Notes: generated from the letters alone by a model not told the origin. A DNA stretch of 64,000 bases from Glaciihabitans sp. (GCA_025463785.1 JAODBD010000003.1:461287-525286); one strand, 5' to 3'; shown: positions 52,351 through 59,469, counted from the stretch's first letter. Numbers and translations: made by a program.

Positions 52351-52763
52351 ATGCCGAGCCCAGAGATGCTTCGAATAGCCAAAGGGTGGTGGACTTCGGA
52401 CGGCAGTGACGATGTCTTCGGCGAGGTCGAAGACATCCTTGACGAGCAGCCGACCAGGGTTGCGGATCTGCTTCGGGCGTTGGTCGACACTGCTCCGGAA
52501 GGTCAACTTCCCGGATTGGAACGGGCTCGATCGAGACGCTCGAAATGGGTATCGAGTTCGGGAAGCGAACGAACCCAGCGACGATGGAACTCCTATTGGC
52601 CGCCAAGCTAACCGCGCCTGAGTTGTTCGAGGTGCTCAGGGGCGCGTGGCCGAGCTACATCGTCGAGATGGATGTGGCGCGCTGGCTCGACGGGACTTTG
52701 ACGAACGAGCAGCTCGAGTGGCTTCGGACCGAGGACGCGCTGGGCCGTCACGATTGGCTCTAG
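52351..52763 (+). pseudogene. Frameshifted DUF6869-like (immunity-like) protein
   Basis: Two frames make one protein. The first (from ATG 52351) reads MPSPEMLRIAKGWWTSDGSD to ALVDTAPEGQL. The second continues from about 52515 with IGTGSIETLEMGIEFGKR and runs to EDALGRHDWL at 52763. The junction lies near 52507-52514, where one base seems to be missing. The joined product (about 137 residues) resembles DUF6869-type proteins, whose IGTGPLE-like block follows a helix pair; some are encoded among immunity genes. I see no good slippery heptamer, so a mutation is more likely than programmed frameshifting. A sequencing error would also explain it. Confidence 0.6.
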
Positions 52764-52764
52764 A

Positions 52765-52809
52765 CCGGTCGTTTACCCGGTCGTTGCATGCGACCGGGTA
52801 AACGACCGG
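52765..52809. terminator. 19-bp perfect hairpin after the broken gene
   Basis: Arms 52765-52783 and 52791-52809 pair perfectly over 19 bp with a 7-nt loop (TTGCATG), starting 1 nt after the stop codon. No T-run follows. It is probably a terminator of the no-U-tract kind. Confidence 0.65.
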
Positions 52810-52904
52810 GTGCTCAGATTTCGAACCGCAGTTTTCTGATTACTGAGCGTGCTGATCGATGGTCTCCATGGCCTGAGTCCCTGTAGTCGAAGTTGGCGCA
52901 GGTA

Positions 52905-52957
52905 CGGCGTTTGGTACGGCGTTTGACCCGGCACTGATCGCGCCGTATCAAACGCCG
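52905..52957. repeat. 17-bp inverted repeat
   Basis: Arms 52905-52921 and 52941-52957 pair over 17 positions with one G-T wobble and a 19-nt loop. The left arm contains two tandem TACGGCGTTTG units. It lies 14 bp before structured repeat B in a stretch without genes (52764-53295). Confidence 0.7.
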
Positions 52958-52970
52958 GGGTAAGGGGCTT

Positions 52971-53082
52971 GGATCCCTGTCATCCCGCCGCTCCTTCGCG
53001 GGGCGAAAATCCCAACCCCCCACACACAACAGCACTGTGCGGGGGGTTGGGATTCAAGGGAGCGGCGGGATGACAGGGATCC
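52971..53082. repeat. Structured repeat, copy B (three-stem hairpin)
   Basis: The 112-bp element has a 24-bp perfect outer stem (52971-52994 with 53059-53082), a left-side small hairpin (TTCGC/GCGAA, 52995-53007) and an 11-bp inner stem (53009-53019 with 53043-53053). The inner stem and the TCAAG linker are the same as in copy A, whereas 5 of 14 core outer-stem pairs differ and all are compensated. It is followed by six A residues, not T, so it is not a standard terminator for the plus strand. Confidence 0.88.
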
Positions 53083-53283
53083 AAAAAATGCAGCTGAAGA
53101 ACTGCGGGTGACCGGGTCGAGGTGCCTGATAGGAAAACTTGCGAATACGTCCTACGGGGGCTTGCTGGTCGCTGCGGAGTGCGAGAAATGGAGAGGGCGG
53201 ATGAGTCCTGGGGGTCCCCACTGGATGCTCGTTTGGGGCATCTCGATCTGGTGACAATCGCGCGTGCTCGTGACACCCGGCAA

Positions 53284-53289
53284 TACGCT
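53284..53289 (+). promoter_or_regulatory. -10 element of the lipoprotein gene
   Basis: TACGCT is followed by 6 nt and the ATG at 53296. This supports the short start over longer upstream frames. Confidence 0.45.
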
Positions 53290-53295
53290 GTGGAC

Positions 53296-53763
53296 ATGCT
53301 CACGAGCCGCGCGCACCTCAGGCGATTGGTCACGGGCTTGGGGCTGGGAATCGTGCTCGCGGTGGTGCTGTGCGGGTGTTTTCCGTCCGATCCCGCTCCA
53401 CCCACGGGCGTCCGGCTGAACCGTAATGGCACAGTGGACTTCGTCTCATGCACGCCATTTTCCAAGGTCACGAAGATTGAGGGTACGACCTACCGTCGTC
53501 ACGGTGGCGACGGGACTGTTGACGACACGACCAAAGTGGACCTGAAGGTGGACACGCCCGCCATTCACTCGCTCGCAATCGGGCAGATCGTCACTTTTTC
53601 AGGCATCCCAGCGAAGTGGGCCTCCATGTACCTGGACGTGGCTGCCGCCGGGCACAACGGGACCGAGGCAGCTATACAAAACGGCGACCTCCACGTGGGC
53701 GAATGGACGTGGCAGGGCGAACTCAACGCGAGCAAATGCCTGGCTGGCAAGTCTTCATTCTGA
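53296..53763 (+). CDS. Hypothetical lipoprotein
   Basis: This 155-residue protein starts at ATG 53296. An N-terminal signal (RRLVTGLGLGIVLAVVLCGCFPSD) ends in a lipobox-like LCGC, so it is probably a membrane-anchored outer protein. The rest begins VRLNRNGTVDFVSCTPFSKV, a pattern seen in small secreted actinobacterial proteins with a beta-sandwich-like domain. Function unknown. It lies on the island next to the HTH-NTase pair but is separated from it by 120 bp, with its own promoter. Confidence 0.65.
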   Translation: MLTSRAHLRRLVTGLGLGIVLAVVLCGCFPSDPAPPTGVRLNRNGTVDFVSCTPFSKVTKIEGTTYRRHGGDGTVDDTTKVDLKVDTPAIHSLAIGQIVTFSGIPAKWASMYLDVAAAGHNGTEAAIQNGDLHVGEWTWQGELNASKCLAGKSSF

Positions 53764-53847
53764 GCGACTGCTCGACATGACCGACGCGGACGAGGGCGAA
53801 GCGTGTGTTCCCTCCGCTCCTCGTCTCGGCGCTGGGCAATCGCTGAC

Positions 53848-53881
53848 TTGACACAAGTATTTCCCTAGCGAAATACTTGTG
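53848..53881 (+). promoter_or_regulatory. Promoter with embedded operator of the HTH-NTase operon
   Basis: TTGACA (53848-53853) and AATACT (53872-53877) are 18 bp apart; 6 nt later comes the ATG (53884). A perfect inverted repeat with 12-bp arms (53852-53863 and 53870-53881, 6-nt spacer) fills the whole spacer and -10. A dimeric repressor here would block RNA polymerase, and the HTH protein coded directly downstream is the obvious candidate. Confidence 0.75.
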
Positions 53882-53883
53882 AC

Positions 53884-54540
53884 ATGGCTTCGGTGGAGGA
53901 ATATGCCCAGTGGCGCGGGATAAGCGTGCAGCGGGTGCGAGAGCTACTGCGCTCGGGTGAGCTCCCAGGCCGCCGAGTCGGGGCAAGACAATGGGAAGTC
54001 GAGGAAACGGCCTATAAGGCGAGGCCTCGACTGGGACCACCGATGTCACCTCCAATGGCGTGGGCATTGATCGCATTGCTCGGCGGGGAGGATAGGCATC
54101 CCGATGTGCCTCCGGTACGTCTAGACCGGTTGCTCAGGAACAGAGAGTACGTCTCGGCCGCAGGCAAGGACGCGCCCGCGATCCTGTCTTCGTGGCTCCG
54201 GCACCGTGGCGAGCGTCTGACATATCGGGCAGATCCTCGCGATTTGCCCGAACTCTTGGCGGACGCTCGTGTAATGCCATCCGGACTGTCTGACGAGAGG
54301 TCTGGAATCAGTGCGAACGACGTCGCCGAAGTATGGTTGCGAGACTTTTCCCGACTCTATGAGTTGATAGGCGACTACTTGTTACTCCCCGATGAGAAGG
54401 GCAATGTAGTTGTACATCGAGGCGGGCTGGAACATACCGAGACGATCGCTCCGCTCGGGCTGGTGATCGCGGACCTTGCCGATTGGAATGGGCCGCGCGA
54501 GGACAGCCGAGTAATCGACTTGCTTGCGAGGGTTCGATGA
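53884..54540 (+). CDS. HTH protein, putative antitoxin/repressor of the NTase pair
   Basis: This 218-residue protein has an N-terminal excisionase/MerR-like helix-turn-helix (SVEEYAQWRGISVQRVRELLRSGELPGRRVGARQWEV). The C-terminal 160 residues are not familiar to me: VRLDRLLRNREYVSAAGKDAPAILSSWLRHRGERLTYR and PLGLVIADLADWN. The stop overlaps the next ATG (ATGA). The order, coupling and autoregulatory-looking promoter resemble two-gene toxin-antitoxin operons of the AbiEi/AbiEii kind, but the N-domain is of a different HTH type. An excisionase role for the island is the alternative, though the protein is long for that. Confidence 0.65.
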   Translation: MASVEEYAQWRGISVQRVRELLRSGELPGRRVGARQWEVEETAYKARPRLGPPMSPPMAWALIALLGGEDRHPDVPPVRLDRLLRNREYVSAAGKDAPAILSSWLRHRGERLTYRADPRDLPELLADARVMPSGLSDERSGISANDVAEVWLRDFSRLYELIGDYLLLPDEKGNVVVHRGGLEHTETIAPLGLVIADLADWNGPREDSRVIDLLARVR

Positions 54541-55310
54541 CCGAAGTCGTGTTTCCCCCGATGTCAAACGCGCAGACGCAAGCTTGGCACGCTCTTCTCG
54601 AGCTTGGACGTCGGTTCGAAACCGGCTGGACCCTCGTTGGTGGCCAGTTGGTGCATCTTCATTGTCGAGAGAGGGGAGCAACCCCATCGAGGCCAACGGA
54701 TGACGGTGATGCTGCACTTGACATTCGTGCTCGGCCGCAAATGTTGATGGAGTTCACAACGGCACTAGCAGAGATGGGATTTGAGGCCGAAGCGCCCTCC
54801 GGGTTCGGGGTTCAACATCGGTGGATCAGCAGTGATGCAGTAATCGACGTGCTGATTCCCCGCTTTCTCGGGGAACGTGCGGAGGGCCGAGCTGGAGCGG
54901 GCGGAAATCCCACGCTAGCTGCTCCGGGCGCACAGGGTGCCCTGGATCGCACGGAGCGGGTCGAAGTCGTTGTGGGCGATCAACGGGGTTACGTTCCACG
55001 CCCCACTCTCGTCGGCGCGATTGCCGCGAAGGCCGCGGCGCTCGAGATCATTGATGACCCATATTGGAAGCGACACGTTCAGGATCTGACGATCCTTTCC
55101 ACTCTTATTCGTCGAACGGACGACTTTTCAACGTACTCAACCCGCGACTTTCAGCGCGTACGAAACGCCATCGGCCGAACGGTGACAGATCCCTCGATCA
55201 TTGCGTCAATCAAAGATGGGGTTAGCGGTCTTGATCGCCTTCGGCTCGCTCTCAATCGGACCCAGGTCCTGCCTGTAGGGGGGACTGGGACCGAGGAAAA
55301 CGAGCGTTGA
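54537..55310 (+). CDS. AbiEii-like nucleotidyltransferase, putative toxin
   Basis: This 257-residue protein starts at ATG 54537 overlapping the HTH gene. The nucleotidyltransferase fold is suggested by WTLVGGQLVHLHCRERG (the GG motif), then PTDDGDAALDIRA (the paired acidic residues) and VIDVLIP (third acidic). The later VGAIAAKAAALEI...KRHVQDLTILSTL gives the conserved Lys and Asp of AbiEii/MenT-type enzymes. Such toxins modify tRNA or other targets with nucleotides. Substrate and toxicity are not known. The operon layout supports a toxin paired with the upstream HTH protein. Confidence 0.7.
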   Translation: MTEVVFPPMSNAQTQAWHALLELGRRFETGWTLVGGQLVHLHCRERGATPSRPTDDGDAALDIRARPQMLMEFTTALAEMGFEAEAPSGFGVQHRWISSDAVIDVLIPRFLGERAEGRAGAGGNPTLAAPGAQGALDRTERVEVVVGDQRGYVPRPTLVGAIAAKAAALEIIDDPYWKRHVQDLTILSTLIRRTDDFSTYSTRDFQRVRNAIGRTVTDPSIIASIKDGVSGLDRLRLALNRTQVLPVGGTGTEENER

Positions 55311-55443
55311 GGCTGGCCACCGTGCCCACATTTTGCCCACACTTGAGGCAAATCACCTTCATTCACTGTGATCACAGCAAACGACATAGCCGCATGAAAT
55401 TAACGAACTAGACCCAAACCACGCCCAGATGATGCCGTCCAAG

Positions 55444-55493
55444 CTCACTCGTAATGAGAAGGTCGTCAGTTCGATTCTGACAGGCGGCTCCAC
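55444..55493. repeat. attR (50-bp direct repeat)
   Basis: This is an exact copy of the 3' part of tRNA-Thr (50526-50575). It ends the island; the sequence from 55494 was next to the tRNA before integration. It cannot form a tRNA because the 5' half is missing. Confidence 0.95.
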
Positions 55494-55566
55494 AATCCAT
55501 TCATTTCAAGGGTTCTTAGTGACCCTTCAGTGGTACGCCATCAAGTACTACTCACGGGAGGCGACC

Positions 55567-55758
55567 ACGTCGGCGATCACCGCGACTGAAGCACGCAAGA
55601 CCCTGTTCGGGCTGATCCAGCAGGTGAACGACGACCACACCGCTGTCGAGGTTGTGTCCCGGCACGGAAACGCAGTCATCCTCTCGAAAGACGACTACGA
55701 CGCGATGACCGAGACGGCTTACCTGCTGCGGAACCCCTCGAGCGCGTCAACCAGCTGA
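55567..55758 (+). pseudogene. YefM/Phd-type antitoxin remnant
   Basis: The frame reads SAITATEARKTLFGLIQQVNDD, then VEVVSRHGNAVILSKDDYDAMTETAYLLRNP, the DNA-binding part of a YefM antitoxin. It then breaks into SSASTS and stops. About 25 C-terminal residues that bind the toxin are missing. At the expected start there is ACG (55567) in place of ATG, 5 nt after a good GGGAGG site. In-frame GTG 55519 could also start. It joins directly to a YoeB fragment. Confidence 0.8.
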
Positions 55759-55922
55759 TCGTCGATGCGCTGCGCGATCCCTTCGCTGGTATCGGCAAAC
55801 CCGAGCCGCTCAAACACATTCTCTCCGAAGCGTGGTCGCGCCGCATCGACGACGCAAACCGCCTGGTCTACTACGTCACCGACGACCACATCGTCATCCT
55901 GCAAGCCCGCGAACACTACTGA
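55740..55922 (+). pseudogene. YoeB-type toxin remnant
   Basis: The frame gives ERVNQLIVDALRDPFAGIGKPEPL, then SEAWSRRIDDANRLVYYVTDDHIVILQAREHY, the C-terminal two-thirds of a YoeB mRNA interferase including the catalytic end (REHY). The first 25 or so residues and any start codon are missing. Together with the antitoxin fragment, it shows a deletion spanning the junction of the two genes. Confidence 0.85.
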
Positions 55923-56066
55923 ACCGACGTCGATGCTTGCTGTAAGAGGTTCCGCTTGCGGCCGGCGTGAGGGGTCATTCAGCTACCGGTCCAAGGCGTT
56001 GTTCTTCTGCCGCTTGACAAAGGTTCATCTCAGCAGGCGCGCCCGGCCGTTTGGTGCCCTCCCAGC

Positions 56067-56621
56067 GTGATGGCGCTTGATAACGAGATTTACACCACGT
56101 CCCTCTATGCACAGGCTGAAGCGGACAATGGATGTGTGACAGCTGCTGCCGACTTCATCGACGCAGCGCTGCGGTACGAGTCGTCGTGGGAGCGCGCCGA
56201 GAGCGACAGCGAACGCCTGAGCAGCGGACTGAGCTACTACGGTGCGTCGGTGGGGGCCGTGCGGGGCACGATTCGGGATGCGGCTCGCCGCTACTCCGGG
56301 ATGACCCACGACGAGATCACCGCCCTCAGTTCGGAGCTGTGGCTGGCTCCTGTATTCGAGCGACGACTCGCCGCGATCGTTCTGCTGCAGTCGACCGTGT
56401 CGATTCTGGTGGCGACCGACCTCACGAGGCTCGAGGGCTTCCTGCGGGACGCCCGAGTGAGGGAGCTTGCCGACCCGCTCACGACGGACGTCGTCCGCCC
56501 GCTGTTGCAGGGGATGGATGCCACGAGTCGCGCCAAAGCGGACGTCGTCATCCGCCGCTGGGCCAGCGGCGACAACGAGTTCCTCCGAATGGCGGCCGTG
56601 GCCCTGCAGAAAGACAGTTGA
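56067..56621 (+). CDS. AlkD-like HEAT-repeat protein, short
   Basis: This 184-residue protein resembles the AlkD-type DNA alkylation repair family: helical throughout, with RGTIRDAARRYSGMTHDEITALSSELWLAPVFERRLAAIVLLQ (the first HEAT core) and ADVVIRRWASGDNEFLRMAAVALQ. AlkD proteins are about 230-240 residues; this one ends after LQKDS, so the last helices, which help form the DNA groove, appear to be missing. I cannot tell from the sequence whether the catalytic residues remain. It starts at GTG 56067 (ATG 56070 is also possible). The 144 bp upstream (55923-56066) hold no gene. Confidence 0.65.
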   Translation: MMALDNEIYTTSLYAQAEADNGCVTAAADFIDAALRYESSWERAESDSERLSSGLSYYGASVGAVRGTIRDAARRYSGMTHDEITALSSELWLAPVFERRLAAIVLLQSTVSILVATDLTRLEGFLRDARVRELADPLTTDVVRPLLQGMDATSRAKADVVIRRWASGDNEFLRMAAVALQKDS

Positions 56622-56762
56622 ACGGCCGCCAGACCAGCTTCGCCATGGCAGGTCGTCCCGTCTGTCTCGCTCGCGGCAGTTCGACGTCGTCTGACGCAAT
56701 GGACGATCGCGACTGATGGTAGATCTCCGCGCCTCGGCCAGCGATTTGGGGCACGCCGTCGT

Positions 56763-57092
56763 CTAGGCGCAGACGGTGCCGCCCCAACCGTCATAGGAGC
56801 CGCCGTGCGCAGCGACGATGCCGTACACCTCGGTGACGAAGCGAGCTGGGTTGTCAGAATCCAAAAGCTCGATCCTGTGTGCTTCCAATGCCCATCGGAA
56901 GATAATTCCGCCAACGGTTGCTCGGTAGCCGAGATGGATGAGGTCGTCGGCAGCATCCTGCGCCGCCGATTTCCGCCAGAAAAAGGCGTTGTGATCAATC
57001 TCACGTGGGGTGTCGAGGATGTCGCCCATCGTTCGCCGTGTAGCGATTCGGACTTCATTTCTGAGAAGCTGCGCACCGAGGTCGTTGGCCAT
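56763..57092 (-). CDS. RraB-like protein
   Basis: This 109-residue protein matches the ribonuclease E inhibitor RraB family: PREIDHNAFFWRKSAAQDAADDLIHLGYRATVGG and the end GIVAAHGGSYDGWGGTVC. In enterobacteria RraB binds RNase E; in actinobacteria the role is unproven. It is convergent with the AlkD-like gene and follows the SGNH hydrolase operon. Confidence 0.8.
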   Translation of the reverse strand: MANDLGAQLLRNEVRIATRRTMGDILDTPREIDHNAFFWRKSAAQDAADDLIHLGYRATVGGIIFRWALEAHRIELLDSDNPARFVTEVYGIVAAHGGSYDGWGGTVCA

Positions 57093-57146
57093 GCAGTCAC
57101 CCTAGTTTGCGGGAACCTCAGCCTGCAGCGCCGGTGGGTGCGAGTT

Positions 57147-57971
57147 TCACCCCGTCGCCCCGAGCGCCAGGCTGTGCAGCACGCGGCTGGCAAGCGCCGA
57201 GTGGGTCGCTATTCCCACGTGGATGCCGTCGTCCTCGAATGCGTCGACGCCAGCTGCGGCGACCGCGGCCGCACTGTCGACCACCGTGCCGCCAAGTTCC
57301 GATAGCGAGCGGGATAGCGCTGCGATGTCCGCGTTTGCCCACGAAATGCCGCCGCCGCGGAAGAACGGGAATTGCGCGACGCGCGCTTCATCCACCGGAG
57401 TCGGCGTTATCCATATCCAGTGCGCCTTCTTTTCACCGGATGCCTGTGCGCGCACCTCGTCCAAATTTCGCAGCGATTCCGGTCGGCTCACGAGCAGAGC
57501 TCCCGGGGCGCCGAGGCGTTGGGAGTCGTTCGTGCCGAGCAGGCACAGGATCCAGTCGGCCGACTGCCGCCGGATGGCGGGAACACTCGCCAGGGCCTGT
57601 GTCGTGGTCGACCCGGTCACCGCCAGATTGTCGAATCGAAGCTGCAACTCCGGGCGCTCACGCTCAAGCAGCGCCCGAAGAATCTCGAACCACGACAGCC
57701 GGTCTGCCGTGGTGCTTTCGCCGAGCGCGACGATGTGTGCGCCCACCTCAAATGGCATCCGCGCGAGGTCGACGCGGACATCCGGGTCCGCCGCCAGCTC
57801 GCTCGCCGCACGAGTTACTTGCGACCCGAGTCGCTCGAGCGTCGTTCGGTAGCTGGCCTCATCCGTTCCGAAGATGCTCGCCATTGTCTGGTCGCTCAGC
57901 CCCCGCGCGAAAGGAAGCACCCGATCGGGATGTTGGAATCGCACAAGTTTGTCGAGTAACGGATTGTTCAT
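57147..57971 (-). CDS. SGNH/GDSL-family hydrolase
   Basis: This 274-residue hydrolase starts at ATG 57971 with GGGGAGGAG 4 nt upstream. Blocks of the SGNH fold are visible: IVALGESTTADRLSW (block I, with Ser after Glu in place of the usual GDS), LLGTNDSQR (block III) and DDGIHVG (block V Asp/His). It likely cleaves an ester. No signal peptide, so it is probably intracellular. The start overlaps the stop of the upstream membrane gene (ATGA), third gene of the SDR operon. Confidence 0.8.
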   Translation of the reverse strand: MNNPLLDKLVRFQHPDRVLPFARGLSDQTMASIFGTDEASYRTTLERLGSQVTRAASELAADPDVRVDLARMPFEVGAHIVALGESTTADRLSWFEILRALLERERPELQLRFDNLAVTGSTTTQALASVPAIRRQSADWILCLLGTNDSQRLGAPGALLVSRPESLRNLDEVRAQASGEKKAHWIWITPTPVDEARVAQFPFFRGGGISWANADIAALSRSLSELGGTVVDSAAAVAAAGVDAFEDDGIHVGIATHSALASRVLHSLALGATG

Positions 57972-58672
57972 GACTCCTCCCCAGCGCGTGCGCCAGCCCG
58001 CGAGGCTGGCAACAGAAACGCCGCGGCGATGAGCCAAGCAAAGGCAGGGAATCGCACGATCGGCAGCAGGATCGAAAGGCCTGGCAAGGCAACGGTCAGG
58101 GTGGCGACGAGTGCGAGTCCCGCGATGATGAGTCCGGCCCACGCCAGCCAGCGGGGGAGGAGTCGCACGATGAGCGAGGGAACGGCGATGCCGGCGATCA
58201 GCAAACCGATCGGCACGACAAACCCGGGGCCGCCGGTCATAAATCCGAGATCATGCACCAGCCGGACGAGGTCACCGTGAGCCAAGATCTCCGGGCGCGT
58301 CAACGTCCAGGTGAGAAGTGCAGACAGCGCCATCGAACTTGACGCAAGGATGCCGCCAACCAGTGCAATGGTCGCCCCCGGCGCCCTGACCCCCAGCCTG
58401 TTCAAGCGCACCGACGCGGTCGCCGCGAAGATCGCCAGGGGCAGGGATGCCGCAAACTGCAGCAGCGCCGTGATGAGAACCGGCCCGGAGTTCGCCTGGA
58501 AATAGCCCACGACGACGGAATTGCCTGAGTAGGGCGAGGGATAGGTAGCGCCGCTCGCCAGGATCGTCGGCAAGGCCAGCGACACGAGAAAGAGCGCGGC
58601 GGTGGCGATGGCAATGGGTGGCAGGGGTGGCCCCGCCTGAGGGACCCTGCGGGTCGGGATGGTGGTGGTCAT
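57968..58672 (-). CDS. Multi-helix membrane protein
   Basis: This 234-residue protein starts at ATG 58672. It has about six membrane helices (for example IAIATAALFLVSLALPTILA, ITALLQFAASLPLAIFAATA, WAGLIIAGLALVATLTVALPGLSILL). It resembles the group of DUF4386-like integral membrane proteins but I cannot name it with confidence. It is coupled at both ends by ATGA overlaps to an SDR and an SGNH hydrolase, under likely MarR control. Confidence 0.75.
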   Translation of the reverse strand: MTTTIPTRRVPQAGPPLPPIAIATAALFLVSLALPTILASGATYPSPYSGNSVVVGYFQANSGPVLITALLQFAASLPLAIFAATASVRLNRLGVRAPGATIALVGGILASSSMALSALLTWTLTRPEILAHGDLVRLVHDLGFMTGGPGFVVPIGLLIAGIAVPSLIVRLLPRWLAWAGLIIAGLALVATLTVALPGLSILLPIVRFPAFAWLIAAAFLLPASRAGARAGEES

Positions 58673-59439
58673 AGTGTCATTCCTCCGGTGATATCGAGCG
58701 TGGTTCCTGTGATCCACGATGACGCGTCTGAGACGAAGAAGGCGATTGCGGCGGCGATGTCCGCTGGTTGGCCGATTCGGCCGAGCGGCACCCGAGCGCC
58801 GAGTTCCTCGAGTTGGGCCGCAGGCATCCGGGACCGCAGCTTCGCAGTCTCGACGATGGACGGGGCGACGCAATTGGCCCGTATGCCTGATTCCGCATAT
58901 TCCCTGGCGATGTGCTCGGTGAGCATGATGACACCCGCCTTTGCCGCGCCGTACGCGACGTTGGCACCGGATGGTCGTCGACCCGCGCTGGAGGCTACCG
59001 TGACGATACGGCCGGCGCCCAGTTGCAGCATCCCGGGGAGCACCGCATGGATGGCAAGGAATGCCGACGTCAGATCGGTTTCGATGACGCTGCGCCACCG
59101 TTCGGGTTCGAGTTGCACTGTCGGAGTTGGTGCGCCATCCCCCCCGGCAAGAGTGACGAGGATGCCGACCGTGCCGATCGTGGACGAGACATCGGCGACG
59201 ACCGTTGCAAGATGTCCGGCGTCGCGCGCGTCGCCAACGTAGGCCGTTGCTGCACCGCCGTCGTGCCGGATTCCGCGGGCCAAATCGTCGAGTACATCCT
59301 GACTGCGGCCGTGAACCGCAACTGCGGCACCGAGGCCAGCGAGCACGCGGCTGACCTCCTCGCCGATCGATCCGGAGGCCCCGGTCACCAGGGCCACCTG
59401 GCCCTCGAGTGGTTTCGTTTCATTCATAAAATCATTCAT
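58669..59439 (-). CDS. Short-chain dehydrogenase/reductase
   Basis: This 256-residue classical SDR has the coenzyme motif TGASGSIG (about residues 20-27), the Ser in VASSAGRR, and Tyr-X3-Lys in VAYGAAKAG. The HGRS after the second strand suggests NADP(H). The C-terminal SSWITGTTLDITGG is typical of the family. The substrate is unknown. ATG 59427 is an alternative start. It is divergent from the MarR gene with 36 bp between starts and leads a three-gene operon. Confidence 0.92.
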   Translation of the reverse strand: MNDFMNETKPLEGQVALVTGASGSIGEEVSRVLAGLGAAVAVHGRSQDVLDDLARGIRHDGGAATAYVGDARDAGHLATVVADVSSTIGTVGILVTLAGGDGAPTPTVQLEPERWRSVIETDLTSAFLAIHAVLPGMLQLGAGRIVTVASSAGRRPSGANVAYGAAKAGVIMLTEHIAREYAESGIRANCVAPSIVETAKLRSRMPAAQLEELGARVPLGRIGQPADIAAAIAFFVSDASSWITGTTLDITGGMTL

Positions 59440-59463
59440 AGCACAGAACGATTACTCCGCTGG

Positions 59464-59469
59464 TAGTAT
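59464..59469 (+). promoter_or_regulatory. -10 element of the MarR gene
   Basis: TAGTAT is followed by 6 nt (TTTTGG) and the ATG at 59476. With only 36 bp between the divergent starts, the promoters of the MarR gene and the SDR operon overlap, so one bound MarR dimer could control both. Confidence 0.55.

Larger units (their letters stand above)
50526..55493. mobile_element. Integrative island in tRNA-Thr
   Basis: The island of 4918 bp plus one repeat copy is bounded by exact 50-bp direct repeats, the left being the 3' part of tRNA-Thr. Next to the left end is a tyrosine integrase reading toward the tRNA. Cargo: two immunity-like small proteins (one broken), structured repeats, a lipoprotein, and an HTH/nucleotidyltransferase pair. 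No phage structural or conjugation genes are present, so it would need a helper to transfer. Confidence 0.92.

Noticed and set aside
52189..53082. Integron attC sites
   Set aside because: The inner arms TCCCAAC/GTTGGGA miss the RYYYAAC/GTTRRRY consensus by one base, lie at the inside of the fold rather than at its ends, and no integron integrase is present.
52971..53088. Rho-independent terminator at structured repeat B
   Set aside because: Six A residues, not T, follow on the plus strand, and the mini-hairpin plus internal linker conserved with copy A does not fit a simple terminator.
50526..55493. Complete prophage
   Set aside because: Apart from the integrase there are no capsid, tail, terminase or lysis genes, and the length is only 4.9 kb.
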